From contig NZ_FOVR01000001.1 of NCBI RefSeq assembly GCF_900115225.1, forward strand, positions 1-64,000: a stretch of DNA of 64,000 nucleotides, in the 5' to 3' direction. Every line of letters starts with the position of its first letter. Positions within the stretch are counted from its first letter, which is position 1. This document shows positions 45,623-54,210 of this stretch, piece after piece. The stretch is from Cohaesibacter marisflavi (GTDB taxonomy: Bacteria; Pseudomonadota; Alphaproteobacteria; Rhizobiales; Cohaesibacteraceae). The notes beneath the pieces are model-generated. The model did no database searches, had not been told where the DNA came from, and worked only from the letters and a program-made list of their open reading frames with translations. Position numbers and translations under genes: made by a program.

Positions 45623-47403
45623 TCAGTTTCTCCCGCAGGCAGCCAGATGGCCACTTCAAGTCCCGGTCCGTTCGATGGGGAAAAGGCGCGCATTGAGCCG
45701 CCATGGGCTTCGACAATTGATCGGCTCAGGGCCAGACCCAACCCGATCCCCTCGGTCTTGGTTGTATAGAAGGCTTCGGCGAAATGGCCAAGATCTTCTT
45801 CATCCATGCCGTGGCCAAAATCGCGCACGCTGAGCAATATGCCCCGCCCGCCTTCTTCTTTCTCGCGCACAGTGAGGATAGCCTCGCGACGCTCCGCTGC
45901 CTCCTCGTTCATTGCGTCGATGGCATTTTGCACCAGATTGAGCACCACTTGCTGGATCTGGATGGGGTCGACACGCAGCGCAGGCAGGCCGGGAGCCAGA
46001 TCGAGGATCACGCGCACCCCGGCGCGGTTGGCAGAAGCTGCGTAAACGGCGGCGCAATCGGCGATAAGTTCGGGCACGGTGATGGTAACGGGCTTGGATT
46101 CCTTCTTGCGCACGAAAGCCCGGATGCGTTTGACGACTTCCGCTGCGCGTTGCGCCTGTTGGGCGATTTCGGTGGATGCCAGCTCCATGTCTGCGCTGCT
46201 GAACCGATCTGCCTTGATGCGCAGCAGGCACCCTTGCGCATAGTTGGAAATCGCCGCCAGCGGCTGGTTCAGCTCATGAGCAATGGAGGAGGCCATCTCC
46301 CCCAGAATGGAGAGGCGAGCGACATGTTCCAACTCGCGCTGATGTTGCCGGTCGGCCTCTTCGGCGCGTTTACGCTCTGCCATTTCCTGCTTCAGCTTTT
46401 CGTTGGTTTTTTTGAGGTCGCGGGTGCGCTTGCGCACAAGGCTCTCGATGCGCACCGAATAGATGGCCCAGAAGATCAGGGCACCCGCCAGAATGATCAG
46501 CCAGTCGCGATAATCCTCGATGAAGTCGGAAAGAGAAATCGGACCGGTGCGGGCATAGGGGCCGATCTGCAATTGCCGCAAAACGTCATGCACCGATTGA
46601 TAATCCAGCGGCACCGTCCAGAGATTTCCCTCCTGAATGCTGAGGAGCGTTACGGCCACTTGCTTGGCAAAGGCGGCATCGGTCTTGGGTGTTTTGGCAA
46701 AGGGCCAGTTGGGGTAGATCGGACTGGAAATGGCGCAGTCGGTCGGCATGTCGTGGCGCAGCGCAAAGCCACGCAGCGCGCCATAGCGGGCGGGGTTTTG
46801 CTTCTGCAACAGCTCCAACGTGCAAGTGCGCATCACCGCCGCGTCGGCCTTGCCATCCAGCACTGCCTCGGCCACATTCTGCATAGGATAGCCCGTCTGA
46901 ACCAGCTCAACACGGCGAGGGAGTGTCGGGTCCTGCTTGTGCATTTCTGCCCAGATGACCTGAAAACCGCCAAAGGCTTCGGTGGTCATCACCGCCAGCT
47001 TCTTGCCCACCAGATCTTCCATGCTTTCAAAGCCATCGGCTGTGACCAGCGTGGAGGCGACCGGCTGGTCTTCCTCAGCAGTGGCGATGCGGCTTATATG
47101 ATGGCGAAATTCCAGCTCAGCATAATTGCCCGGGTTGGTGAGCACGAAATCCAGCTCTCCAGCATTAAGCGCCGCATCAAGACCATCAATGTCCAGAGCC
47201 ACCAGCTCGAAGCGCACATCGGGAAAGGCAGCGCTCAGGCTGTCCGCCGTCTGTGCCCAGTGAGTGAGGGAGTGCTTGGCCCCCAGATAGTCCAGCACGC
47301 CGATCCGCTTGACTGTTTCGGCCAAGGCGGGGTGAATCCAGCATACAAGGCTTATCATCAGCAGCGCAAAGAGCCGGATGGGACGGGAAAAATAGCTTTT
47401 CAT
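45619..47403 (-). CDS. ttrS: Sensor histidine kinase for tetrathionate with PhnD-like periplasmic domain
   Basis: A 594-residue kinase. A signal/anchor (LFALLMISLVCWIHPALAET) precedes a periplasmic PhnD-type binding domain (about 30-290; KRIGVLDYLGAKHSLTHW, LVGKKLAVMTTEAFGGFQ, VLDGKADAAVMRTCTLELLQ). A membrane helix follows near 300-320, then a coiled-coil linker. The phospho-acceptor H376 is in SSIAHELNQPLAAISNYAQG, and the ATPase domain ends with GIGLGLALSRSIVEAHGGSM. The periplasmic domain is where tetrathionate is sensed in known TtrS proteins. It heads the ttr operon. Confidence 0.92.
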   Translation of the reverse strand: MKSYFSRPIRLFALLMISLVCWIHPALAETVKRIGVLDYLGAKHSLTHWAQTADSLSAAFPDVRFELVALDIDGLDAALNAGELDFVLTNPGNYAELEFRHHISRIATAEEDQPVASTLVTADGFESMEDLVGKKLAVMTTEAFGGFQVIWAEMHKQDPTLPRRVELVQTGYPMQNVAEAVLDGKADAAVMRTCTLELLQKQNPARYGALRGFALRHDMPTDCAISSPIYPNWPFAKTPKTDAAFAKQVAVTLLSIQEGNLWTVPLDYQSVHDVLRQLQIGPYARTGPISLSDFIEDYRDWLIILAGALIFWAIYSVRIESLVRKRTRDLKKTNEKLKQEMAERKRAEEADRQHQRELEHVARLSILGEMASSIAHELNQPLAAISNYAQGCLLRIKADRFSSADMELASTEIAQQAQRAAEVVKRIRAFVRKKESKPVTITVPELIADCAAVYAASANRAGVRVILDLAPGLPALRVDPIQIQQVVLNLVQNAIDAMNEEAAERREAILTVREKEEGGRGILLSVRDFGHGMDEEDLGHFAEAFYTTKTEGIGLGLALSRSIVEAHGGSMRAFSPSNGPGLEVAIWLPAGETE

Positions 47404-47618
47404 GATAGTGGTTGGCCGCCCTCAATCCTGTTTTTGGAATCCACGCCCCAAGCGTCTTTGGAGAAACGATAATGCTTTTGACTGCTTTTTCATAGCAGTT
47501 TGCAAGGGGACTATATGGCACGAAGAGGGCAGCTCCAACGGGGGAACAGGGGGCCATACTGGCGCGCTCTCTCAAGCGCCCCTCTGACGATTCGGCCTGA
47601 AGGTCGGCTGAAAAGAAA

Positions 47619-47641
47619 GGCGCCTGAAACGGTCAGGCGCC
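47619..47641 (-). terminator. Terminator between cytochrome c gene and ttrS
   Basis: Stem GGCGCCTGA at 47619-47627 with TCAGGCGCC at 47633-47641, loop of five. T-rich tracts flank both sides (TTTTTATT on plus, TTTCTTTTC on minus), so it can stop transcription both ways. It isolates the ttr operon from the upstream dehydrogenase genes. Confidence 0.85.
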
Positions 47642-47673
47642 TTTTTATTGTTTGTCAGTTGGTAAAGGCCGGA

Positions 47674-49014
47674 TCAGTGGCGCACGGCCTTGACCGCATC
47701 CGCAGTTACCGCACCGGCATCATTGCCCCAACCCTTGCGCAAGAATGTGGCGAGGGCTGCAACATCCTCATCGCTCAGGCGCTCGGCAAAACCGGGCATC
47801 TTCAGCTTTTCAGGGCGTTTTGCCGTTGAAGGCATTTCCGCACCATAGAGGATGGTCTCGATAAGGCCCGTGGTCTGATCAGAGGTGACGAGCGAGTTAT
47901 CACTCATCGCCGGGAAGACTTCTGCCGCCCCTTTGCCGTTGGTCATGTGACAGGCCGCGCAATTGTCCATGTAGAGCATTTCGCCTTCATCAAGGCCGAT
48001 GCCCTTGGCCAGCTTGAGCGAAGTGGCATCCGTGGCATTGTCGATCTGACGCGGAGCGCTGAGGCTCTGGTCAGGAACAGACGGAGCCGGTTGCCGCTCG
48101 CCTTTGACGATGTGATGCAGATAGGCAACCATCGCGTCGGCGTCCTCGTCGGTCATATATTGCAGGGAATCCTTGACCGCCAGCGCCATTTCACCGGCAA
48201 CCGCCGTGTGAGCATTGCGTCCGGTGGTCAGGTAGGCTTTGAGGTCTGCGGCAGACCATCTCTGTGCAGCAGAGCTGGCGCTACGCAGGTCTGGCGCTTC
48301 CCAGCCGCCAATTACGCCGCCGGAAAGGAAGCCGTCATCCTGAGCAGTCTTGCCACCCTCGGCCATGATCAGGTTGCGCGGGCTGTGGCAGGAGGCACAA
48401 TGACCCGGACCCTGCACCAGATAGGCCCCGCGAGCCAACTGCTCGTCAGAGGCGACGGCGTCTGTTTCAGGCTTGAAGCCGGAAGAGCCGAGGGCAACCC
48501 AGTTCCACAGGCGAATGCCCCAACGCTGGTTGAACGGGAAGGCAAGCGCCGTCTCTTCCACCTTGTTGTTCACCGCAGGCACCTCATTCATGAAGTAATC
48601 ATACATGGCGCGAATGTCGGTTTCGCTGAGGTTGCGATAATTCTCGTACGGCATGGCCGGATAGAGATGCTCGCCACCCGGAGCAATGCCGTCGACTAAG
48701 GCGGCGCGGAAGTCGTCCAGTGACCAATTGCCGATGCCTGTCTCTTTATCAGGCGTTATGTTGGTTGCCCAGATGGTGCCCATCGGGCTTTCGATGGCGC
48801 GGCCACCGGCAAAGGGCTGGCCACCCTCGGCCGTATGGCAGGCGGCACAGTCGGCCATGCGCATGGCATATTCGCCCTGTCCGGGCGCAGGCTGCCAGTC
48901 CGCAGAAAGCGGTTCGCTGGGTTTGGTCAGTTGCGGCGGCACGAAGATAATGGCCAGAAGCACGATCACGCCAAGGCAAACCAGCCCCGCCAGAATACGA
49001 AGGTAAGTTTTCAT
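47674..49014 (-). CDS. Triheme cytochrome c subunit of a membrane-bound FAD dehydrogenase
   Basis: A 446-residue cytochrome. It has an N-terminal membrane anchor (ILAGLVCLGVIVLLAIIFVP) and three heme-binding motifs: MADCAACHTAEGG near 55, GHCASCHSPRN near 205, and MDNCAACHMTNGKG near 350. This is the layout of gluconate 2-dehydrogenase and alcohol-dehydrogenase cytochrome subunits. It passes electrons from the FAD subunit to ubiquinone. The gene is last in a three-gene operon (12-base gap to the FAD gene) and is followed by a terminator. Confidence 0.92.
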   Translation of the reverse strand: MKTYLRILAGLVCLGVIVLLAIIFVPPQLTKPSEPLSADWQPAPGQGEYAMRMADCAACHTAEGGQPFAGGRAIESPMGTIWATNITPDKETGIGNWSLDDFRAALVDGIAPGGEHLYPAMPYENYRNLSETDIRAMYDYFMNEVPAVNNKVEETALAFPFNQRWGIRLWNWVALGSSGFKPETDAVASDEQLARGAYLVQGPGHCASCHSPRNLIMAEGGKTAQDDGFLSGGVIGGWEAPDLRSASSAAQRWSAADLKAYLTTGRNAHTAVAGEMALAVKDSLQYMTDEDADAMVAYLHHIVKGERQPAPSVPDQSLSAPRQIDNATDATSLKLAKGIGLDEGEMLYMDNCAACHMTNGKGAAEVFPAMSDNSLVTSDQTTGLIETILYGAEMPSTAKRPEKLKMPGFAERLSDEDVAALATFLRKGWGNDAGAVTADAVKAVRH

Positions 49015-49025
49015 CTTTCAGTCCC

Positions 49026-50798
49026 TCACATCAACGGGCGTGGATTTTTGAGATAATCCTTGCGGATGGCATCCGCAGCCCAATAGGCCAGCGCGCCGAG
49101 CGGACCGGTCGGATTATATTGCGTGTTCTGCGGATAGGCGGATGCACCCATGACGAACACATTGTGGCAATCCCAGCTCTGCAGATAGCGGTTGATGACA
49201 GAGGTTTTCGGATCGGTACCCATGATCGCACCGCCCACATTATGGGTCGACTGATAAGGCCGCACGTCATATTGCGAACCGTCGTGCTTGAAGCCCGAGG
49301 CCATCTTGTCCGGATTCATGGACTTTGCGACTTCCTCGATCTTGCCCTTCATGAACTGGGTCATCTTGATGTCATTGTCCTTCCAGTTGAAGGTCATGCG
49401 CATCAAGGGGCGACCGTGGCGATCGGTATAGGTCGGGTCGAGATCTAGATAGCAATCCCGGTAGGACATGTTAGAGCCATGAGAGCCGATGGACATCTTG
49501 CAGGCGTACCACTGGCCAGCCGCTTCCTTCCAGCCTTGTCCCCATGAGGGTGTGCCCGGAGGAGTGGAAAGTTGTTGGATTGGGCGTCCACCCGTATGAC
49601 CGCCGGTGATGTAGCTGCCGCCGATGAAGCCTTCTTCGGCGAAATCGATCTGGCTGATCGAGAAGTCGTCAATCGACATTCCGACCGAGCCGGTGCCGAT
49701 GAACGGATTGAAATTTTTGTCCTTGAAGAACAGGGCTGTACCACCGGTCATCTGATAGGAATAGTTCCGCCCCACGACACCTTCGCCGGTTGCCGGATCA
49801 TAAGGCTGACCAATGCCGGAGAGCAGCAACAGATGGACATTATTTAGGGAATAGGTGCAGACAAGCACCAGATCTGCAGGCTGGAACACCTCGTCACCGG
49901 TCTTCTCGTCGAAATAGGTGACGCCCGTGGCGGTTTTGCCATCGGCTGCCTTTTCGATCTTGAGCACCTCGGCATGGGTCTTGTAGCTGAAATTCGGCTT
50001 TTGCTTCAGCGCATCCAGAATACAGGTCTGTGGCGATGCCTTGGAATAGTTGAGGCAGCCGAAACGTTCGCAGAAGCCGCAATAATTGCAAGGGCCAAGC
50101 TGCATGCCATATTCGTTGGTGTAGGCGCGGCTGGCGTTGGCTGCCGGACGCGGGAAGGGATGATAACCGAACTTGCGCGCCGCATCGGCGAAGAGTTCCG
50201 CATCATAGGTATTGTCGAGCGGCGGATTGGGATAATCCCTTGCTCGAGGTGCTTCAAACGGGTTGCCGCCTTCCTGTATTTCACCATTGATGTTGCCGGC
50301 CTTGCCCGAGATGCCCATCATATATTCAAGGCGATCATAATAGGGTTCCAACTCTTCCTGTGTGACGCCCCAGTCTTGTATCTGCATGCCTTCGGGAATG
50401 ATGTCGGCGCCGAAGGTTTCCTCGACATAGGATTTCAGCCGCAATTCGACATCCTGCGTGCGCCATGTGTGGCCATTCCAGTGGATGCCAGCCCCACCGA
50501 CGCCATCGCCGGGCAGGAAAGAGCCCAAATGCCTATAGGGCAGGGCAGTCTGCTCTGTATTATGGCGTACGGTCAGCGTCATTTTGGTTGGCTTCTGCAT
50601 GAAGCCGTAGCGGATGCCATATTTCAATTCGTCAATCACACCCGGATATTGAAAATCAGGCACGGTGTTGCGATCTTCGCCGCGTTCAAGGGCGAGGATT
50701 TCAAGCCCTTCCTGCGCCAGTTCCATACCGAGAATGGAGCCGGTCCAGCCCAAGCCGAGGATCACGACATCTTTTTTAGGATCTGTTCTTGTAGCCAT
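49026..50798 (-). CDS. GMC-family FAD subunit, gluconate/sugar 2-dehydrogenase type
   Basis: A 590-residue GMC oxidoreductase. The FAD motif is in VVILGLGWTGSILGMELAQE with ALERGEDRN. The region GVGGAGIHWNGHTWR contacts the flavin. A cysteine-rich loop (PCNYCGFCERFGCLN near 230-245) may hold a small iron-sulfur centre, as in fructose and gluconate dehydrogenases. The catalytic histidine/asparagine pair is probably in STHNVGGAIMGT and NTQYNPTG. It oxidises a sugar, polyol or sugar acid in the periplasm. The exact substrate is not evident. Confidence 0.9.
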   Translation of the reverse strand: MATRTDPKKDVVILGLGWTGSILGMELAQEGLEILALERGEDRNTVPDFQYPGVIDELKYGIRYGFMQKPTKMTLTVRHNTEQTALPYRHLGSFLPGDGVGGAGIHWNGHTWRTQDVELRLKSYVEETFGADIIPEGMQIQDWGVTQEELEPYYDRLEYMMGISGKAGNINGEIQEGGNPFEAPRARDYPNPPLDNTYDAELFADAARKFGYHPFPRPAANASRAYTNEYGMQLGPCNYCGFCERFGCLNYSKASPQTCILDALKQKPNFSYKTHAEVLKIEKAADGKTATGVTYFDEKTGDEVFQPADLVLVCTYSLNNVHLLLLSGIGQPYDPATGEGVVGRNYSYQMTGGTALFFKDKNFNPFIGTGSVGMSIDDFSISQIDFAEEGFIGGSYITGGHTGGRPIQQLSTPPGTPSWGQGWKEAAGQWYACKMSIGSHGSNMSYRDCYLDLDPTYTDRHGRPLMRMTFNWKDNDIKMTQFMKGKIEEVAKSMNPDKMASGFKHDGSQYDVRPYQSTHNVGGAIMGTDPKTSVINRYLQSWDCHNVFVMGASAYPQNTQYNPTGPLGALAYWAADAIRKDYLKNPRPLM

Positions 50799-50801
50799 GG
50801 A

Positions 50802-51503
50802 TCACGCCCTTTCGCCGGAAATGGATAGTGCAGGCAGCGGATAGGTCTGATTATGTCTGGTAACCCATTCTGTGTAGGCTGCGCGGGCACCCGGGAAGCC
50901 GATATAGGCCCAAGCCTTCAATTGGTAATTCCCGCCATATTTCGGATCGGCAAAATAGCCTTCCTTGGTGTTTTGAAGCAGAAACGAGAAGAAATCGCGC
51001 AGCTCGGGAGCAAGGGCGACGTCACCCTTTTGCAGCGATGTCAAAGCTTTGTCCTTTGTGGCGGAATCCAGATTTTCAAAGGCATCGCCATGCGTGGTCT
51101 GGCACCATTCCTGAAAGGCTGGAATGGCTTGCCGGTAGATCTGGGCTGGTGTCAGCGGAGACTGAAAGCCCAGAAGTGGGTCGGCATCGGGCTGATGCGG
51201 TCCTGCCATATACCAGTCGGAGGCGTCGCCAAAGCTGCCTGCCATCTGCAGGTCGATGAAGACCGGAACGCGGGTTTCCAGCGCTCCCGGACCATCGCCT
51301 TCAGCCGGGATCAACCGGTCACAGGCAGCCATGACGAAACGCCATTCGTCGGCGGTGAAATAAACAGGCTCATACTCTTCCAAAGGCGGTAGTTCGCCCT
51401 GCGCATAGGAAAGAGACGGGTTCATCAGGGTTGCGTAAGCGGCACTCGCCGCAGAGCCCATGAGAAACCCTCGACGCGAAACACGCCCTGGAATATCGGT
51501 CAC
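50802..51503 (-). CDS. Gluconate 2-dehydrogenase-type small subunit with Tat signal
   Basis: A 233-residue protein of the gluconate 2-dehydrogenase subunit 3 family. The twin-arginine signal is RVSRRGFLMGSAASAAYATL and the mature part begins near 35 (EPVYFTADEWRFVMAACDRL). Three bases separate it from the FAD gene. It is thought to carry the FAD subunit, which lacks its own signal, through the Tat system as a complex. That is family knowledge rather than visible here. Confidence 0.9.
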   Translation of the reverse strand: MTDIPGRVSRRGFLMGSAASAAYATLMNPSLSYAQGELPPLEEYEPVYFTADEWRFVMAACDRLIPAEGDGPGALETRVPVFIDLQMAGSFGDASDWYMAGPHQPDADPLLGFQSPLTPAQIYRQAIPAFQEWCQTTHGDAFENLDSATKDKALTSLQKGDVALAPELRDFFSFLLQNTKEGYFADPKYGGNYQLKAWAYIGFPGARAAYTEWVTRHNQTYPLPALSISGERA

Positions 51504-51936
51504 GAAAAACTCCTTAGGTCCAAATTGGGAGAAGAAATTACATTGATATATTTCAGTAGGTCAGGGCCCCGACTATAAGCCGATCACATGACAGCTCAAC
51601 AGTTGCTGTAATTTTTCTAAAAAGAGTGCACCGCTGGCCAGGAGGCGTTAAATTTTGCCTCTTTGTGATGATTTGTTCTATTAAAACAATATCTTATATT
51701 GATAATAGGGCTGATTTGGACGTCCGGTTTTGTGCAGCTATGGTGTGAATGCAAGACTGCTTTGCCTTACGTGCTTAGCCGTATTGTAAAAATTGTCATG
51801 CTCAATCGCTGGTCAGGTCCGGATCGGAGGAAGATTAAAAAGTGAGTCGGTTCTTCCTCGCTCCCAGGCTAGCAAAAGGAAAGCCGCCAGACCGGAAGGC
51901 CTGACAGCTTGATTTGGTTTAAAAAGGAGAGCCGTA
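51504..51936. other. Gene-free stretch between two minus-strand operons
   Basis: About 430 bases. It holds the promoter region of the dehydrogenase operon and, at its right end, the terminator of the glutamine-synthetase-like gene. A weak stem (GAGGC/GCCTC around an AT core, about 51643-51661) is also present. No reading frame with protein character was found. Confidence 0.5.
51887..51904 (-). terminator. Terminator candidate after the GS-like gene
   Basis: On the minus strand CAGGCC pairs with GGTCTG across TTCC (one G-T pair), then a pyrimidine-rich tail (GGCTTTCCTTTT). It lies 33 bases after the stop codon of the GS-like gene. Confidence 0.5.
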
Positions 51937-53250
51937 TCAGTAGACCGCAGCATAGGCTGCGCAGCGCTCTGCTATGTCCTTGCCATCCAGATAGGCTAGC
52001 TCGCCTTTCTTGTGAGTCAGATAGACATCGACAAACTGGTCGGGGAACCAGCTGCGAACGGTCTCGTTGGCATTGAGACGTGCGAGAGCTGACTCCAATG
52101 TTTCAGGCAGGCGCACATAGCCACGTTCGCTAAGCGCACTTTCGCTGAGAAGGGAAAGATCTTCCTCCGTCACCTTCGGCATAGGCAGCTGGTCCTTGAT
52201 GCCCTGTGTGCCAGCGAAAAGAATGGCCGCAAGGGCAAGGTGAGGCGAGGCTGAACAATCGGCAGCGCGGAACTCGAAATTATATTGCCGAGCGATGCTT
52301 TCCGGATCGGTCGATGTGACCGGGCAGATGCGAACGGAGGCTTCGCGATCCCGGAAGCCAAGATTGTTGTAGGCCGCGCTCCAGCGATGAGGCGTCAAGC
52401 GCAAATAGGAGATATCCGAAGGGGCCGTGAAAGCCACGATGCTATCGAGATATTTGAGCACACCCGCAATGAAGGAACCGGTTATCGGCGACATGCCCGC
52501 AACACCATTGGCATCATAGGTGGCCGGTTCGCCAGCCTCAGTCACAAAGCTCATATGAATATGCACGCCGTTGCCAACGGAGGCCGGGTCCTGAATCGGC
52601 GTGAAAGTCACCGCCTCGCCACAGCGCGCTGCCGTCATGCGGGTTACTTCGCGCAGGATGAGGGATTCATCGGCGGCGCGATGGTTCTGGCTCGGGCCGA
52701 TGGTTACTTCATACTGGTCTGGCCCATATTCCTTCATGAAGGTATCGGGATGCAAACCGGCCTGTTCAAGCGCAGCCATCAGGGTTTCGCCAAACTGGCG
52801 GCGGCGGGTGAAGCCATTCAGGCCATAGGGTTCGCCCTCTGGGGCTACTCCGGCAAGAAACTGGAATTCATGCTCGAATGCAGCGATCAGTTCAACGCCG
52901 CCAGCCTCTTTCAGGCCAGCCAGTGCGGATTTGAGAATGGAGCGGGTGCAGCAGGTCCAGGGCTGGCCATCGAGATCGGTGATATCCCCCAGCATGAAGC
53001 GTTCAATGGGGCCGCCATCTTCAAAATCGAGCTCAACATTGGCATCCGCATCGGGAATGAGCAGCAGGTCGCCAAGCGAGCCGAATGGACTGTCGGCAAT
53101 CGCGTCAAAACAGGTAATCTGCACGTTGGTCGGCGTCCAGCCGACACCACGCTTGAGACGCTTTTGCATTTCCTTCAAGGGAAAGGCCTTGCCGCGGGAT
53201 TTACCCGCAATGTCTGAGGTCAGGGCGAAGACGAGAGGATTGGTGATCAC
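51937..53250 (-). CDS. Glutamine-synthetase-family ligase (gamma-glutamyl-amide type)
   Basis: A 437-residue GS-fold enzyme. The N-terminal beta-grasp domain is followed by catalytic motifs: AAFEHEFQFL (metal-binding glutamates), GNGVHIHMSF (histidine of the active site), and the ATP/phosphate region LRLTPHRWSAAYNNLGFRDR with EASVRICP. The canonical NRSA-type arginine loop and the adenylylation site of GlnA are changed, so it is probably not housekeeping glutamine synthetase but a ligase joining glutamate to an amine, as PuuA does. The GTG at 53250 was chosen: GGAGAA lies before it, and an earlier ATG would overlap the rpiR-type gene, which ends two bases upstream. Confidence 0.85.
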   Translation of the reverse strand: MITNPLVFALTSDIAGKSRGKAFPLKEMQKRLKRGVGWTPTNVQITCFDAIADSPFGSLGDLLLIPDADANVELDFEDGGPIERFMLGDITDLDGQPWTCCTRSILKSALAGLKEAGGVELIAAFEHEFQFLAGVAPEGEPYGLNGFTRRRQFGETLMAALEQAGLHPDTFMKEYGPDQYEVTIGPSQNHRAADESLILREVTRMTAARCGEAVTFTPIQDPASVGNGVHIHMSFVTEAGEPATYDANGVAGMSPITGSFIAGVLKYLDSIVAFTAPSDISYLRLTPHRWSAAYNNLGFRDREASVRICPVTSTDPESIARQYNFEFRAADCSASPHLALAAILFAGTQGIKDQLPMPKVTEEDLSLLSESALSERGYVRLPETLESALARLNANETVRSWFPDQFVDVYLTHKKGELAYLDGKDIAERCAAYAAVY

Positions 53251-53252
53251 TT

Positions 53253-54092
53253 TTATTCTCCAAAGTCTAATCGCATCGAATCCCAATGTTCGATGCGTTG
53301 CTTGGTTGTTTCCCAATGGGAGTCGGCGATGTTGGTCAGAGTCGCCTCAATGACGGCAAAGGCACCCGAATAACTATCCCATAAAGTATCGGTATTGATT
53401 GGAATGGCCAGAATCTCGGACGCATTGCGCGAGACAGGTGACATCCAGCGGTCGGTGATGAGAACCACATGTGCCTTGCGTTCTTCGGCCGCCTTGCGTG
53501 CCAAATGCGTCAGATTGGACTGGTAACGTCTGAAATCGGCGATCACGAGAATGTCCTTGGCCCGCATACGCAGCAAATATTCCGGCCACATTTCCGGATC
53601 GGAAGGCAGGTGATAGACCTTCTGGCGGATCTGGCGCAAATGGCGGGACATATATTGCATGAGCGTATCACTCATCCGGCCGCCGATAAAATAAAGGGAG
53701 CGTTTCGGATCGGACAACATCTGGCAGATCCGATCAAACTGAGCCTCGGAAATAGACTGCGTGGATTCTTCGAGAATGCCTGACACACGATCAAGGAAGC
53801 TGGCCATATAGGCGCCATGCATGGGCTTGCTCATGGATTTGCGCTCGACCGGAGAGGTCTGGATCTGCTTGAGTTCGTCGATCAAATGACGTTGAAAGTC
53901 CTGAAAACTCTGAAACCCGATTTTGGCAACAAAGCGCGAAATGCTTGGTGCCGATGTCTGCGCCCGCTCTGCCAGCGCCTGAATCGGTTCCAGGCCAGCA
54001 AAGGGATAGTCCAGCAAAAGCGTTGTGCTCAGGCGTCTTTCCGTAGCGGTAAAGTCGGCGGAATGGGCCTCGATCTGGTCGCGAACTGTCAT
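53253..54092 (-). CDS. RpiR-family regulator with SIS domain
   Basis: A 279-residue regulator. The N-terminal HTH (LLDYPFAGLEPIQALAERAQ; TSAPSISRFVAKIGFQSFQD) lies at about 25-75. The SIS domain begins near 125 (RSLYFIGGRMSDTLMQYMSR; ILVIADFRRYQSNLTHLARK; HVVLITDRWMSPVSRNASEI). SIS domains usually bind phosphosugars, but some relatives of this class in transporter operons respond to other ligands. It is the first gene of the minus-strand unit and faces the ABC transporter operon, whose promoter contains a fitting operator. Confidence 0.88.
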   Translation of the reverse strand: MTVRDQIEAHSADFTATERRLSTTLLLDYPFAGLEPIQALAERAQTSAPSISRFVAKIGFQSFQDFQRHLIDELKQIQTSPVERKSMSKPMHGAYMASFLDRVSGILEESTQSISEAQFDRICQMLSDPKRSLYFIGGRMSDTLMQYMSRHLRQIRQKVYHLPSDPEMWPEYLLRMRAKDILVIADFRRYQSNLTHLARKAAEERKAHVVLITDRWMSPVSRNASEILAIPINTDTLWDSYSGAFAVIEATLTNIADSHWETTKQRIEHWDSMRLDFGE

Positions 54093-54154
54093 GTCGTTCT
54101 CCCTTCAGAACCATAATGCGAAATGAAATTAATTTGTCAAATACATTTTTTTTG

Positions 54155-54184
54155 TTGACATTGAAATTCTGTTTTCATTATGGT
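54155..54184 (+). promoter_or_regulatory. Promoter with embedded operator before the Liv-type operon
   Basis: TTGACA at 54155-54160 and TATGGT at 54179-54184 are spaced 18 bases apart. Between them TGAAA (54162-54166) and TTTCA (54173-54177) form a perfect inverted repeat with a 6-base spacer. A repressor bound there would block RNA polymerase directly. Confidence 0.65.
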
Positions 54185-54210
54185 CACTAGCAATTAGTTG
54201 GAGATTTATG

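Noticed and set aside
45784-47472. Long open frame on the plus strand opposite ttrS
   Set aside because: It mirrors ttrS on the other strand, has no domain character, and ttrS itself has every expected kinase motif. Long antisense frames are common in this GC range.
51937-53250. Housekeeping glutamine synthetase glnA
   Set aside because: Active-site loop differs, no adenylylation site is evident, and it shares a locus with a catabolic regulator and importer.
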